NCBI GenBank assembly: GCA_003509065.1
Contig: DODG01000276.1
Location: 1-9,875, forward strand
Direction of reading: 5' to 3'
DNA from: Acidobacteriota bacterium
GTDB taxonomy: Bacteria; Acidobacteriota; Vicinamibacteria; Vicinamibacterales; UBA823
Length of the DNA: 9,875 nt
The translations under genes and the position numbers were made by a program. This document shows positions 1-7,491 of the stretch, one piece after another (position 1 is the stretch's first letter; every line of letters starts with the position of its first letter). A model generated the notes under the pieces. That model was given only the letters and a program-made list of their open reading frames with translations. It had not been told where the DNA came from and made no database searches.

Positions 1-5
1 TCACA

Positions 6-1712
6 ATGGTAGCGGCAAAAACACGAGACGGTTTCTTTAGCTTTTTGTTCATCACACTGGGCGTGCTCATTGTTGGCTGCGGGTCGAGTGTCGAACCAGT
101 TGACGTCGTATTACATAACGGAAAAATTATCACGGTCGACGAATTACACCCAGAAGTGCAAGCGTTGGGGATTCGTGGAGATCAAATAGTTGTAGTTGGC
201 ACTAATGAGGAGGTCGACGCGTATATCGGTGAGACAACCGAGGTCATCGATCTTGAGGGCCAACTGGCTATTCCAGGCTTTATTGAAAGCCATGGCCACT
301 TTCTTGGAGTCGGCAATGCACAAATGCAATTGAGCCTGATGGATGTACAGAATTGGGAAGAGATCGTCGCAATGGTCGCAGCCGCTGTTGAAGAGGCTCA
401 ACCAGGACAGCTTATCCGAGGTCGTGGATGGCACCAGGAAAAATGGAATCCGCTTCCGGAGCGTAACGTTGAAGGGTTTCCGTTGCACGATCAGCTCAGT
501 GAGGTTTCCCCCGATAATCCTGTCTTGCTGACTCATGCCAGTGGTCACGCAACTTTTGCAAACGCGCGAGCGATGGAAATGTCAGGTATTACGTCCGCCA
601 CACCAGATCCAGACGGCGGCGAGATTCTCCGCGATGCTCGTGGAAATCCGATAGGTGTGTTTCGTGAGACAGCCTCTCGGCTATTGAGAGGCGCGTCAGC
701 TGATGCAACCCCACCGGATCCGCGCCGACAGGCCGAACTCGCTGTGCAAGAAGCTCTAGCCAAGGGTATTACCAGTTTCCAGGATGCTGGATCTTCATTC
801 GAGACTGTCGAGCTTTTGAAAAATATGGTTGATGATGGCAGTCTCGGGATCCGGCTTTGGGTGATGCTGCGCGAATCGAACGAAGCCTTGGCCGCACGTG
901 GTAAGGATTACCGCATGATTGGCTACGGCGACAACCGTTTGACAGTGCGCGCAATCAAACGTTCTATTGATGGGGCATTGGGCTCGCGCGGAGCTTGGTT
1001 ACTGGAACCGTACAGTGATTCACCGGAGAGTACGGGTTTGAACACCACGACACCGGAATCAATTAGTGAAACGGCTGCTTGGGCAATTGAGAACGACTTC
1101 CAACTCTGTGTGCATGCCATTGGAGATCGGGCGAATCGCGAGACGCTCGATCTCTACCAGCGCACTTTCGAAGCAAACCCGGATAAAACAGGTCTCCGTT
1201 GGCGGGACGAACACACTCAGCATCTGCATCCGGACGATATTCCACGTTTTGCCGAGCTCGGTGTAATAGCAGCGATGCAAGGTGTGCATAGCACGTCCGA
1301 TGGGCCCTACGTAGTGGCGCGCCTCGGTGAGCAGCGTGCCGCGGAAGGAGCTTATGTCTGGAAAAGTTTAATAGAGACAGGTGCCGTCGTTGCCAATGGC
1401 ACGGATGCTCCGGTCGAGGATGTCAGTCCTATTGCTAGCTATTATGCAACGGTGTCCCGCAGGTTAGCGGATGGATCTGTCTTCTTCCCCGAACAGCGTC
1501 TTAGCCGATTGGAAGCTCTCAAGACCTACACAATTAATGCAGCATTTGCAGCCTTTGAGGAAGACATCAAAGGATCACTAACTGTCGGAAAGCTCGCGGA
1601 CATAACTGTGTTGTCGAAAGATGTCATGACCATTCCTGAGGACGAAATTTCTTCAACCGAGGTGGCGCACACAATAGTAGGTGGCCGCGTTATGTATAGC
1701 CGCACGAATTAG
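6..1712 (+). CDS. YtcJ-like amidohydrolase, predicted lipoprotein
   Basis: This 568-residue protein belongs to the metal-dependent amidohydrolase superfamily, in the YtcJ-like (amidohydrolase 3) branch. The N-terminus has basic residues, a hydrophobic stretch (about residues 10-23) and a lipobox LIVGC with Cys25, so it is probably an exported, lipid-anchored enzyme. Seen motifs: H96-x-H98 in ESHGHF, Lys318 in an IKRSIDGALGSRGA segment typical of the branch, H370 in HAIGDRAN, H403 and H406 in DEHTQHLH, and Asp467 in NGTDAPVEDV. These match the expected metal ligands and active-site positions, so the enzyme looks intact. Substrates of this branch are mostly unknown; hydrolysis of an amide or cyclic C-N bond is the likely chemistry. 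The reading frame stays open to the left edge, so an earlier start is possible, but the signal peptide supports the ATG at 6. The leuC gene begins 23 bases after its stop. A role in leucine metabolism is not indicated. Confidence 0.88.
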   Translation: MVAAKTRDGFFSFLFITLGVLIVGCGSSVEPVDVVLHNGKIITVDELHPEVQALGIRGDQIVVVGTNEEVDAYIGETTEVIDLEGQLAIPGFIESHGHFLGVGNAQMQLSLMDVQNWEEIVAMVAAAVEEAQPGQLIRGRGWHQEKWNPLPERNVEGFPLHDQLSEVSPDNPVLLTHASGHATFANARAMEMSGITSATPDPDGGEILRDARGNPIGVFRETASRLLRGASADATPPDPRRQAELAVQEALAKGITSFQDAGSSFETVELLKNMVDDGSLGIRLWVMLRESNEALAARGKDYRMIGYGDNRLTVRAIKRSIDGALGSRGAWLLEPYSDSPESTGLNTTTPESISETAAWAIENDFQLCVHAIGDRANRETLDLYQRTFEANPDKTGLRWRDEHTQHLHPDDIPRFAELGVIAAMQGVHSTSDGPYVVARLGEQRAAEGAYVWKSLIETGAVVANGTDAPVEDVSPIASYYATVSRRLADGSVFFPEQRLSRLEALKTYTINAAFAAFEEDIKGSLTVGKLADITVLSKDVMTIPEDEISSTEVAHTIVGGRVMYSRTN

Positions 1713-1735
1713 TTTAACCGTGACTAACCGACCCT

Positions 1736-3133
1736 ATGGGTAAAACACTTTTACAAAAAGTCTGGGATACGCATCGAGTCAGACAGTTACCGACCGGACA
1801 GACGCAGTTGTTTATTGGTCTGCATCTTGTGCATGAGGTAACCAGTCCGCAGGCCTTCGACATGTTACGTGGACGTAACTGGAGTGTCGCTTTTCCAGAT
1901 CGGACGTTCGCAACCGTCGACCACATTATTCCAACCGACAATCAGCAGCGGCCATTTGCTGATGTGTTGGCTGAGGAGATGATGGTAGCGCTCGAGCGTA
2001 ACAGTCGTGCGTTTGGCGTACCGCTCTACGACCTCTCAAGTCCACATCAGGGGATTGTGCATGTCATTGGACCAGAACTCGGTCTCACTCAGCCTGGTAT
2101 GACAATTGCTTGTGGCGATAGCCACACGTCAACGCATGGAGCCATGGGTGCCGTGGCTTTCGGGATCGGGACATCCCAGGTCCGTGATGTTCTAGCTTCG
2201 CAGTGTTTGGCCATTGATCCGTTAAAAGTACGGCGGATCAACGTGACGGGCCGCTTGGGCCCAAAGGTATCTGCGAAAGACGTGATTCTCGCAATTATTC
2301 GACGTCTTGGCGTAAAGGGCGGTGTGGGTTATGCCTACGAGTACGGCGGTGACGTTATTAGTCGGATGAATATGGAAGAACGGATGACAGTTTGTAACAT
2401 GTCAATCGAGGGTGGCGCTCGCGCGGGGTACGTGAATCCAGACCAGACAACCTTTGAGTATCTCAAGGGTCGACCATTTGCCCCACAGGGAGAAGCTTTC
2501 GATAGAGCAATCAAGTGGTGGACGTCGATTGCATCGGATACGGACGCAAGCTATGACGATGAAGTTGTTCTCGATGGGAGTGAACTGAATCCGATGGTGA
2601 CTTGGGGTATCAACCCTGGGCAATCTGTTGCGATCAGTGAAAGAATCCCATCGTTGTCGGACGCCGATCCGGCTGACCGCGCTTCGCTGGACGAGGCGCT
2701 CACATTTATGGGATTTGAGGGCGGTTCACCAATTGATGGTACGCCGATTAACGTAGCGTTTATTGGGTCGTGTACGAACTCTCGTCTTTCAGATCTACGC
2801 GAAGCGGCCGAAGTTGTGTCCGGTCGACGGGTAGCGTCCTCAGTGAAAGCTCTTGTAGTGCCAGGATCTCAGGCTGTGTGTCAGGCCGCTGAGCAAGAGG
2901 GCCTTGATGAAATTTTTCGGGCTGCTGGCTTTGAATGGCGCTCAGCTGGCTGCTCAATGTGTCTTGCGATGAACCCTGACAAGCTAAATGAGCGCGAAGT
3001 GTGTGCTTCGTCCTCCAATAGGAATTTTAAGGGTCGTCAAGGCAGTCCGACTGGACGCACGTTACTTATGAGTCCGGCCATGGTTGCGGCAGCGGCCGTT
3101 GCGGGTGTCGTCACGGACGTCAGACGGATGTAA
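1736..3133 (+). CDS. leuC: 3-isopropylmalate dehydratase large subunit
   Basis: LeuC pairs with LeuD to convert 2-isopropylmalate to 3-isopropylmalate through isopropylmaleate, in the cytoplasm. The protein is 465 residues, almost the same length as the E. coli enzyme (466). The three cysteines that hold the [4Fe-4S] cluster are visible as Cys346 (IGSCTNSR), Cys406 and Cys409 (SAGCSMC), offset by one from the E. coli positions. Other family signatures are [14 protein letters not shown] and NRNFKGRQG. The N-terminus [13 protein letters not shown] aligns with the start of known LeuC proteins, which fixes the ATG. No clear Shine-Dalgarno sequence precedes it, so translation may depend on coupling with the upstream gene or on another initiation mode. 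The leuD start lies 10 bases after the stop, so the two are surely co-expressed. No missing residue or frameshift is seen. Confidence 0.97.
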   Translation: MGKTLLQKVWDTHRVRQLPTGQTQLFIGLHLVHEVTSPQAFDMLRGRNWSVAFPDRTFATVDHIIPTDNQQRPFADVLAEEMMVALERNSRAFGVPLYDLSSPHQGIVHVIGPELGLTQPGMTIACGDSHTSTHGAMGAVAFGIGTSQVRDVLASQCLAIDPLKVRRINVTGRLGPKVSAKDVILAIIRRLGVKGGVGYAYEYGGDVISRMNMEERMTVCNMSIEGGARAGYVNPDQTTFEYLKGRPFAPQGEAFDRAIKWWTSIASDTDASYDDEVVLDGSELNPMVTWGINPGQSVAISERIPSLSDADPADRASLDEALTFMGFEGGSPIDGTPINVAFIGSCTNSRLSDLREAAEVVSGRRVASSVKALVVPGSQAVCQAAEQEGLDEIFRAAGFEWRSAGCSMCLAMNPDKLNEREVCASSSNRNFKGRQGSPTGRTLLMSPAMVAAAAVAGVVTDVRRM

Positions 3134-3143
3134 GGAAGTGGCT

Positions 3144-3764
3144 ATGATTGACGACAGTGGCACCAGACAAATACGACGCATCCAGGGCCGGGCCCTACCA
3201 CTCCGTGGCAACGATATAGATACGGATCGGATCATTCCAGCCAGGTTTCTACGATCTGTTAAATTCGAAGGACTCGAAGATCATGTTTTTGAGGATGATC
3301 GGGCGGCACTCGCCGATGGAGTACACCCATTTTCAAATCCTGCCTATCAGGGTGCCGGCGTGCTATTGGCTAATGACAACTTTGCGTGTGGCTCCTCACG
3401 TGAGCATGCCCCACAGGCGCTCCAAAGATGGGGAATTCAAGTTTGCCTTGCCGAATCATTTTCAGAAATCTTCATGGGTAATTCAACTGCGCTTGGTATG
3501 CCATGTGTGACTGCGCCAGCTCAAGCGATCAACCAATTGATGCAAATGACTGAGTCCGTGCCGACCACGGTGATGACTATTGATCTCATCGAGATGACGG
3601 TAAGTACTGGTAACCAGTGCTTGGAAATCCAGATGGCTTCTGCGGTTCGTGAATCGATGATTAACGGAACTTGGGATGCGACCGGATTACTGTTGGATCA
3701 ATTTGACGAGATCCGGGCAGTGGCTAGCCGCCTTCCCTATCTGCAGGGTTTTAACCAAGACTAA
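3144..3764 (+). CDS. leuD: 3-isopropylmalate dehydratase small subunit
   Basis: LeuD forms the swivel subunit that completes the isopropylmalate isomerase active site with LeuC. Seen motifs are LRGNDIDTDRIIPARFL near the N-terminus and NFACGSSREHAPQAL in the middle, both hallmarks of the bacterial-type small subunit. The length of 206 residues fits the family. An in-frame ATG at 3084 would add 20 residues translated from inside the end of leuC. I prefer the ATG at 3144 because AAGGAAG at 3132-3138 sits five bases upstream and because the conserved part starts soon after it. The ribosome binding site overlaps the leuC stop codon, which points to translational coupling. The last four bases overlap the 3' end of the oppositely oriented regulator gene, leaving no room for a separate terminator between them. 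Confidence 0.96.
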   Translation: MIDDSGTRQIRRIQGRALPLRGNDIDTDRIIPARFLRSVKFEGLEDHVFEDDRAALADGVHPFSNPAYQGAGVLLANDNFACGSSREHAPQALQRWGIQVCLAESFSEIFMGNSTALGMPCVTAPAQAINQLMQMTESVPTTVMTIDLIEMTVSTGNQCLEIQMASAVRESMINGTWDATGLLLDQFDEIRAVASRLPYLQGFNQD

Positions 3765-4669
3765 CTCTTGTCACGATGGACGCCTGCTGACTTAATGTGC
3801 GTGCGTGTCGCGTCGAGAAAGGCTGAAGCCGCCCGTGATAGTTCCCCGCCTCGCCGATAAACTAATCGCACCTGCCTTGGTAACCGCAGCTTAGGCACGC
3901 GGACCGCAACGAGTTGTTTGCGTCCAATTTCAGCCAGTGCACAACGTCTCGGCAGCAACGCGACTCCTAGATTCATTTCGACAGCTCGCTTAATACCGTC
4001 GAGGCTCGGAAACGATATTTGGATATTGATGGGCGCGTGACGCTGTTCCGAGAGACGCAATACACGTTCTCGTGCAGGCGATGGATCGTTATGGGCGATG
4101 ACTATTTGTCGTCCGAATTCCTCCATCGAGACTTCTTCACGGTGCGCGAGTGGATGATTCGGATGGGTAAGTAGGACGAGGTCATCAATTCCGATAGCCA
4201 CGGATGCCAGACCACGCTCAACAGGTTGAAACGTCAATACACCAAAATCTAGACTACGATTCAGGACTTCAGAAGCAATCTGACGGGCTGGGATACGCTG
4301 GACCTCGATGTGGGCATCGGGGTGACTTTCACGAAAAAGTGACACGATCGGTAGTAACACATGAACTGCCGCCTCGTTTGCACCGATTACCACACGGCCA
4401 CGTCTCAATTTTTGCAGATCGTGCATTACTGTTTCCGCCTCGTCTTTAAGACGGATGAGCCGGCGGGCGTAGTCGAGAAGAATCTGTCCAGCCTCCGTTA
4501 GAATGCCCCCTTTTGAAGACCGGTCGAAGAGTCGCTCATTCAGTTCATCCTCCAAGCGCCGAACAGCCTGACTGACCGCTGGCTGAGTACGATGGAGTCT
4601 CGCGGCTGCTCTTGAGAAACTCCTTTCTGATGCGACGGTAAGAAATACTTCGAGTTCAGCAATATCCAT
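3761..4669 (-). CDS. LysR-type transcriptional regulator, probable leu gene regulator
   Basis: This 302-residue protein has the LysR family layout: an N-terminal winged helix-turn-helix (about residues 1-60, with FSRAAARLHRTQPAVSQAVRRLE as two shorter conserved pieces around residues 18-40), a linker helix, and a periplasmic-binding-protein-like effector domain (about 88-290). Length is typical. A TTG at 4672 directly precedes the chosen ATG at 4669; GGGGAG on the minus strand lies seven bases from the ATG, which is better spacing than the four bases to the TTG. It is transcribed away from leuA and ends inside the last codons of leuD. Position inside the leucine cluster suggests that it controls leuA, itself and perhaps leuCD, with a leucine-pathway intermediate as a plausible effector. 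The effector and target are inferred; sequence alone only secures the family. Confidence 0.93.
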   Translation of the reverse strand: MDIAELEVFLTVASERSFSRAAARLHRTQPAVSQAVRRLEDELNERLFDRSSKGGILTEAGQILLDYARRLIRLKDEAETVMHDLQKLRRGRVVIGANEAAVHVLLPIVSLFRESHPDAHIEVQRIPARQIASEVLNRSLDFGVLTFQPVERGLASVAIGIDDLVLLTHPNHPLAHREEVSMEEFGRQIVIAHNDPSPARERVLRLSEQRHAPINIQISFPSLDGIKRAVEMNLGVALLPRRCALAEIGRKQLVAVRVPKLRLPRQVRLVYRRGGELSRAASAFLDATRTHIKSAGVHRDKS

Positions 4670-4689
4670 CAATTCGCTCCCCAGAAGTA

Positions 4690-4726
4690 ATTATAAGAAA
4701 TAATTATTATAATGTAATGATTATAA
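4690..4726. promoter_or_regulatory. predicted LysR-type operator: inverted repeats and three ATTATAA copies
   Basis: The heptamer ATTATAA occurs at 4690-4696, 4706-4712 and 4720-4726. Two inverted repeats overlap them: ATAA-N7-TTAT at 4693-4707, which fits the LysR-family T-N11-A box, and ATAAT-N6-ATTAT at 4709-4724. If leuA transcription starts near 4765, the first repeat is centred about 65 bases upstream and the second about 48, close to the usual recognition and activation sites of this family. Read on the minus strand, each heptamer contains a perfect TATAAT, so the same bases may also serve as -10 elements for the regulator gene, allowing autorepression. Binding is inferred. AT-rich sequence yields such repeats by chance more easily than mixed sequence. 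Confidence 0.5.
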
Positions 4727-4728
4727 CC

Positions 4729-4758
4729 TTGACTGTCGTTCGGTCAGAAACGTACAAA
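4729..4758 (+). promoter_or_regulatory. predicted sigma-70-type promoter of leuA
   Basis: TTGACT at 4729-4734 matches five of six bases of the -35 consensus. TACAAA at 4753-4758 matches four of six bases of the -10 consensus, with an 18-base spacer. Transcription would start near 4765, giving a 5' leader of only about 23 bases, too short for a leader-peptide attenuator. The weak -10 and slightly long spacer fit a promoter that needs an activator, in line with the predicted operator just upstream. Confidence 0.45.
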
Positions 4759-4775
4759 GTGATAAGTGATGATAC

Positions 4776-4784
4776 GGAGGAGGA
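4776..4784 (+). promoter_or_regulatory. strong ribosome binding site of leuA
   Basis: GGAGGAGGA ends three bases before the ATG at 4788, and the inner GGAGG has a normal spacing of seven bases. It is clearly the best Shine-Dalgarno sequence in the window; leuC and leuB have no obvious one. It also fixes the leuA start. Confidence 0.8.
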
Positions 4785-4787
4785 TTC

Positions 4788-5966
4788 ATGACTGCTGACC
4801 GACTAACTATTTTCGACACTACGCTGCGTGATGGTGAACAGGCTCCAGGTTTTTCACTACGGATCAATGAAAAGCTGCAGATGGCTCGGCAGCTTGATGC
4901 GCTCGGCGTGGATGTTATAGAGGCAGGTTTTCCGATTGCTTCCGAAGATGATGCAGAGTCGGTGCGTCGAATTGCTGCGGAGGTTAGACGTCCCGTGATT
5001 ACCGGACTCGCGCGTTGCCGCCCGGCTGACATTGAATGTGCCGGTGCTGCTATTACTGGTGCGGACCGAGGCCGCATTCACACGTTTCTGGCCACCTCCG
5101 AATTACACCTCAAACACAAATTACACATGTCGCAGGACCAATGTCTCGAAGCAGCTGTCGATGGTGTCAAGCTCGCACGTCAGTACACGGATGACGTTCA
5201 GTTTTCTGCTGAAGATGCGACGCGTACTGAACTTGATTTTCTCTGCCGGGTCATTGAGAGCGTGATCGACGTAGGGGCTACAACGATCAATCTACCGGAT
5301 ACGGTGGGCTATTCTACTCCAGACGAAATCAGTGAGTTTTTCATTCACATCCGCGAGCGAGTACCAAACACTGATGGCATTGTTTTCAGCACCCATTGTC
5401 ACGATGATCTTGGTCTAGCGGTAGCGAACACACTGGCTGCTTTACGGGCAGGTGTGCGTCAGGTCGAGTGTACGATAAACGGAATTGGTGAGCGAGCGGG
5501 TAACGCTTCACTAGAAGAAATTGTGATGGCAACCCGGGTTCGCAACGACTTGTTGCCGTATGCAACTGGTATTCAGACTGAGGCGCTCTATGCGGCAAGT
5601 CAATTGCTTACCACGCTTACCAATGAGCCAGTACAGGCGAATAAAGCCATTGTGGGTCGCAACGCCTTCGCACACGAAGCTGGCATCCATCAGGACGGCA
5701 TGCTTAAGGATCGTCGGACCTATGAGATTATGCGACCGGAAGACGTGGGTGTTCCGAAGACGACTCTTGTCCTCGGTAAACATTCAGGTCGCCATGCCGT
5801 ACAGAGTCGCTGTGAGGAACTTGGCCAGCAGCTGAGTCGACATGAGTTGGACCGAATTTATCAGGCGATGATTCGGTTGGCTGACGAACAGAAGACCGTA
5901 GGTGATGACGATCTGCAGAAAGTCATCAATCAAGTTAAGGCGGAGCAGGTAGAAGTGGACGCCTAG
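4788..5966 (+). CDS. leuA: 2-isopropylmalate synthase lacking the C-terminal regulatory domain
   Basis: LeuA condenses 2-oxoisovalerate and acetyl-CoA to 2-isopropylmalate, the committed step of leucine synthesis. The catalytic barrel is complete: FDTTLRDGEQ with Arg14 and metal ligand Asp15, His203 and His205 in STHCHDDLGLA, Asn239 in NGIGERAGN, and HEAGIHQDG in the second subdomain. The sequence follows the E. coli enzyme through the segment corresponding to LDNLYDAFLKLADKK, then ends after 392 residues, whereas E. coli LeuA has 523. The missing part is the allosteric domain that binds leucine. The 129 bases to leuB cannot encode it, so this is not a nearby frameshift. Similar short relatives include homocitrate and citramalate synthases, but the core resembles isopropylmalate synthase closely and the setting is a leu cluster. 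Feedback by leucine may be absent or act through another route. Confidence 0.9.
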   Translation: MTADRLTIFDTTLRDGEQAPGFSLRINEKLQMARQLDALGVDVIEAGFPIASEDDAESVRRIAAEVRRPVITGLARCRPADIECAGAAITGADRGRIHTFLATSELHLKHKLHMSQDQCLEAAVDGVKLARQYTDDVQFSAEDATRTELDFLCRVIESVIDVGATTINLPDTVGYSTPDEISEFFIHIRERVPNTDGIVFSTHCHDDLGLAVANTLAALRAGVRQVECTINGIGERAGNASLEEIVMATRVRNDLLPYATGIQTEALYAASQLLTTLTNEPVQANKAIVGRNAFAHEAGIHQDGMLKDRRTYEIMRPEDVGVPKTTLVLGKHSGRHAVQSRCEELGQQLSRHELDRIYQAMIRLADEQKTVGDDDLQKVINQVKAEQVEVDA

Positions 5967-5993
5967 GCCACTGCTTTTTCTCTCCCAATCCGG

Positions 5994-6002
5994 TGCTAAA
6001 AT
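5994..6002 (+). promoter_or_regulatory. possible extended -10 promoter upstream of leuB
   Basis: TG at 5994-5995, one base, then TAAAAT at 5997-6002 forms an extended -10 element, with five of six bases matching TATAAT. No -35 hexamer is evident at the proper distance, which such promoters can tolerate. Transcription would begin near 6009 with a leader of about 87 bases. It would let leuB be expressed apart from leuA. The rest of the 5967-6095 gap shows a GGAAC/GTTCC hairpin at 6025-6039 without a following T tract. Confidence 0.35.
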
Positions 6003-6095
6003 CTCATGGCACCTGACGCTCGACGGAACTCGCCGTTCCTTAATACTGTCATTCCAGTTGAATATGGCCTCCAAGAATGATGTGATGATAAACAG

Positions 6096-7169
6096 ATGAA
6101 AGCGACCATAGCGATTTTACCAGGTGACGGAATTGGACCGGAAGTAACCAAGGCGGCGATGGGTGTGGTGCAAGCTGTCGCTAGTCGTTTCGGTCATACG
6201 TTTGACCTTCCGATATATAAGATTGGCGGCGCTGCACTTGATGCAGGTGAGACACCGTTGCCGAAGGCAACCCTTGATGGATGTCTTGGTGCAAATGCGA
6301 TTTTTCTTGGCGCCGTTGGCAATCCGAAATTCGACGAGGAACCACCTAATCGGCGACCCGAAACAGCAATCCTAGAACTTCGTCAGGCGTTGGGGACATT
6401 TGCAAACCTGAGACCAGCTCGTGTGTGGCCAGGTCTTGAGGGTTGTAGCGCGTTGAAGTCTGAAATCATAAGAGGTGTAGACCTACTCGTTGTACGGGAA
6501 TTGACCGGCGGATTGTATTATGGCCAGCCTCGAGGATTTGCTCCCGATGGTCGTTCAGCATTCAACACGATGCGTTATTCAGTCGAAGAAATCGAGCGGA
6601 TTGCAGTAGTTGCGTTCGAGAGCGCTCGAGTTCGTCAACAGCGAGTGACTTCGGTTGATAAGGCGAACGTTCTCGAAACATCACGCTTGTGGCGGAAAGT
6701 AGTCACAGAAGTTGGGGCACGATACTCAGATGTCGAGCTCAACTCTGAATACGTGGATGCCTGTGCTTTACTGATAGCATCGGAACCAAGTCGCTACGAT
6801 GTTCTCCTGACCGAGAATCTCTTCGGAGACATTCTATCTGATGAATCGGGTGCTATTGTCGGATCACTAGGCTTGCTACCTTCAGCTAGCTTGGGTGGAA
6901 CCGTAGGTTTATTTGAACCGGTTCACGGGTCGGCCCCCGATCTCGCTGGTCTCAATAAAGCCAATCCAATTGGTGCTATAGGTTCGGTGGCGATGCTCCT
7001 TCGTTATGGATTAAAGTTGGAAATTGAAGCAGCAGCTGTAGAACAGGCAATCGGCATGGCGTTATCGGCTGGTAGTCGGACAACTGACTTAGCATCGACG
7101 ACTGAAACTTCGACGGTTGGATGCACTGAAATGGCTTCAGCCATTACCCTCAACTTGTCGACTCATTAA
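6096..7169 (+). CDS. leuB: 3-isopropylmalate dehydrogenase
   Basis: LeuB oxidises and decarboxylates 3-isopropylmalate with NAD+ to 2-oxoisocaproate, the last leucine-specific step before transamination. The 357-residue length is close to E. coli LeuB (363). Visible features are the N-terminal ILPGDGIGPEV, the substrate-binding VVRELTGGLYYGQPRG (Arg134, catalytic-type Tyr141), Lys189 in VDKANVLE, the metal-binding Asp245 and Asp249 in NLFGDILSDESG, and FEPVHGSAPDLAG near the NAD site. All point to isopropylmalate dehydrogenase rather than isocitrate or tartrate dehydrogenase. The ATG at 6096 directly begins the conserved N-terminus, but only a poor ribosome binding site is seen. It follows leuA by 129 bases and may share its transcript or use its own promoter. 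Confidence 0.96.
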   Translation: MKATIAILPGDGIGPEVTKAAMGVVQAVASRFGHTFDLPIYKIGGAALDAGETPLPKATLDGCLGANAIFLGAVGNPKFDEEPPNRRPETAILELRQALGTFANLRPARVWPGLEGCSALKSEIIRGVDLLVVRELTGGLYYGQPRGFAPDGRSAFNTMRYSVEEIERIAVVAFESARVRQQRVTSVDKANVLETSRLWRKVVTEVGARYSDVELNSEYVDACALLIASEPSRYDVLLTENLFGDILSDESGAIVGSLGLLPSASLGGTVGLFEPVHGSAPDLAGLNKANPIGAIGSVAMLLRYGLKLEIEAAAVEQAIGMALSAGSRTTDLASTTETSTVGCTEMASAITLNLSTH

Positions 7170-7183
7170 AGATACGAGAAACG

Positions 7184-7211
7184 TTAACTCGCGACCGAGA
7201 TGCTGTATTCT
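7184..7211 (+). promoter_or_regulatory. possible promoter of the tRNA-Ser gene
   Basis: TTAACT at 7184-7189 and TATTCT at 7206-7211 each match four of six bases of the -35 and -10 consensus sequences, with a 16-base spacer. The predicted start near 7218 would leave a leader of about 40 bases ahead of the tRNA. No T-rich hairpin terminator is seen between leuB and this site, so readthrough from leuB is also possible. Confidence 0.3.
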
Positions 7212-7256
7212 AGCTGTTCGGCCTGATGTTATCTGGGCAACTAGTTGATGTATTCG

Positions 7257-7350
<94 letters not shown>

Positions 7351-7491
7351 TTTCTTGGTTAAAGCACGTGTTAAATAACTATAAGAATATCAATCAGAGG
7401 AAACATTTTCCCTTGATCGATCTAAGTGACAAGTTCGTTCTAGCTGGCTTCAATCTTTTCTGTGGTATGTCAGCCTAGAGACAGATATCTG
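7351..7491 (+). other. leader region upstream of gltX, no gene seen
   Basis: This 141-base stretch follows the tRNA and precedes the preferred gltX start. It is AT-rich. TATAAG at 7380-7385 could act as a -10 element, but the best upstream hexamer TTGGTT (7355-7360) is 19 bases away, so a promoter is only weakly supported. A small hairpin GGAAA-CAT-TTTCC lies at 7399-7411. No T-box specifier arrangement or riboswitch core is recognised. A GTG at 7462 opens the gltX frame early but lies before the conserved start. Confidence 0.35.

Noticed and set aside
144..548. A 134-codon minus-strand reading frame inside the amidohydrolase gene
   Set aside because: It is fully antisense to a strongly supported gene, its translation looks like no protein family I know, and no promoter or ribosome binding site supports it.
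3084..3143. A 20-residue N-terminal extension of LeuD
   Set aside because: It would be translated from within leuC in another frame, does not resemble LeuD N-termini, and a better ribosome binding site serves the ATG at 3144.
4721..5077. A 118-codon minus-strand reading frame across the leuA start
   Set aside because: It overlaps the promoter and catalytic N-terminus of leuA. The serine- and arginine-rich translation is typical of an antisense shadow frame.
4788..5966. LeuA reinterpreted as homocitrate synthase or citramalate synthase because of its short length
   Set aside because: The catalytic core follows isopropylmalate synthase closely (for example NKAIVG, HQDG and the YEIM region), and the gene lies between leuCD and leuB. 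The alternative cannot be excluded without an assay, but it is less likely.
6006..6080. A 24-codon reading frame between leuA and leuB as a leucine leader peptide
   Set aside because: It has only two leucine codons, not a run, no good ribosome binding site, and its ATG would lie just upstream of the predicted transcription start at about 6009. There is no terminator hairpin followed by T residues.
7351..7491. T-box riboswitch or other amino-acid-sensing leader ahead of gltX
   Set aside because: The stretch is too short, and neither the conserved T-box sequence nor a terminator/antiterminator pair is visible.
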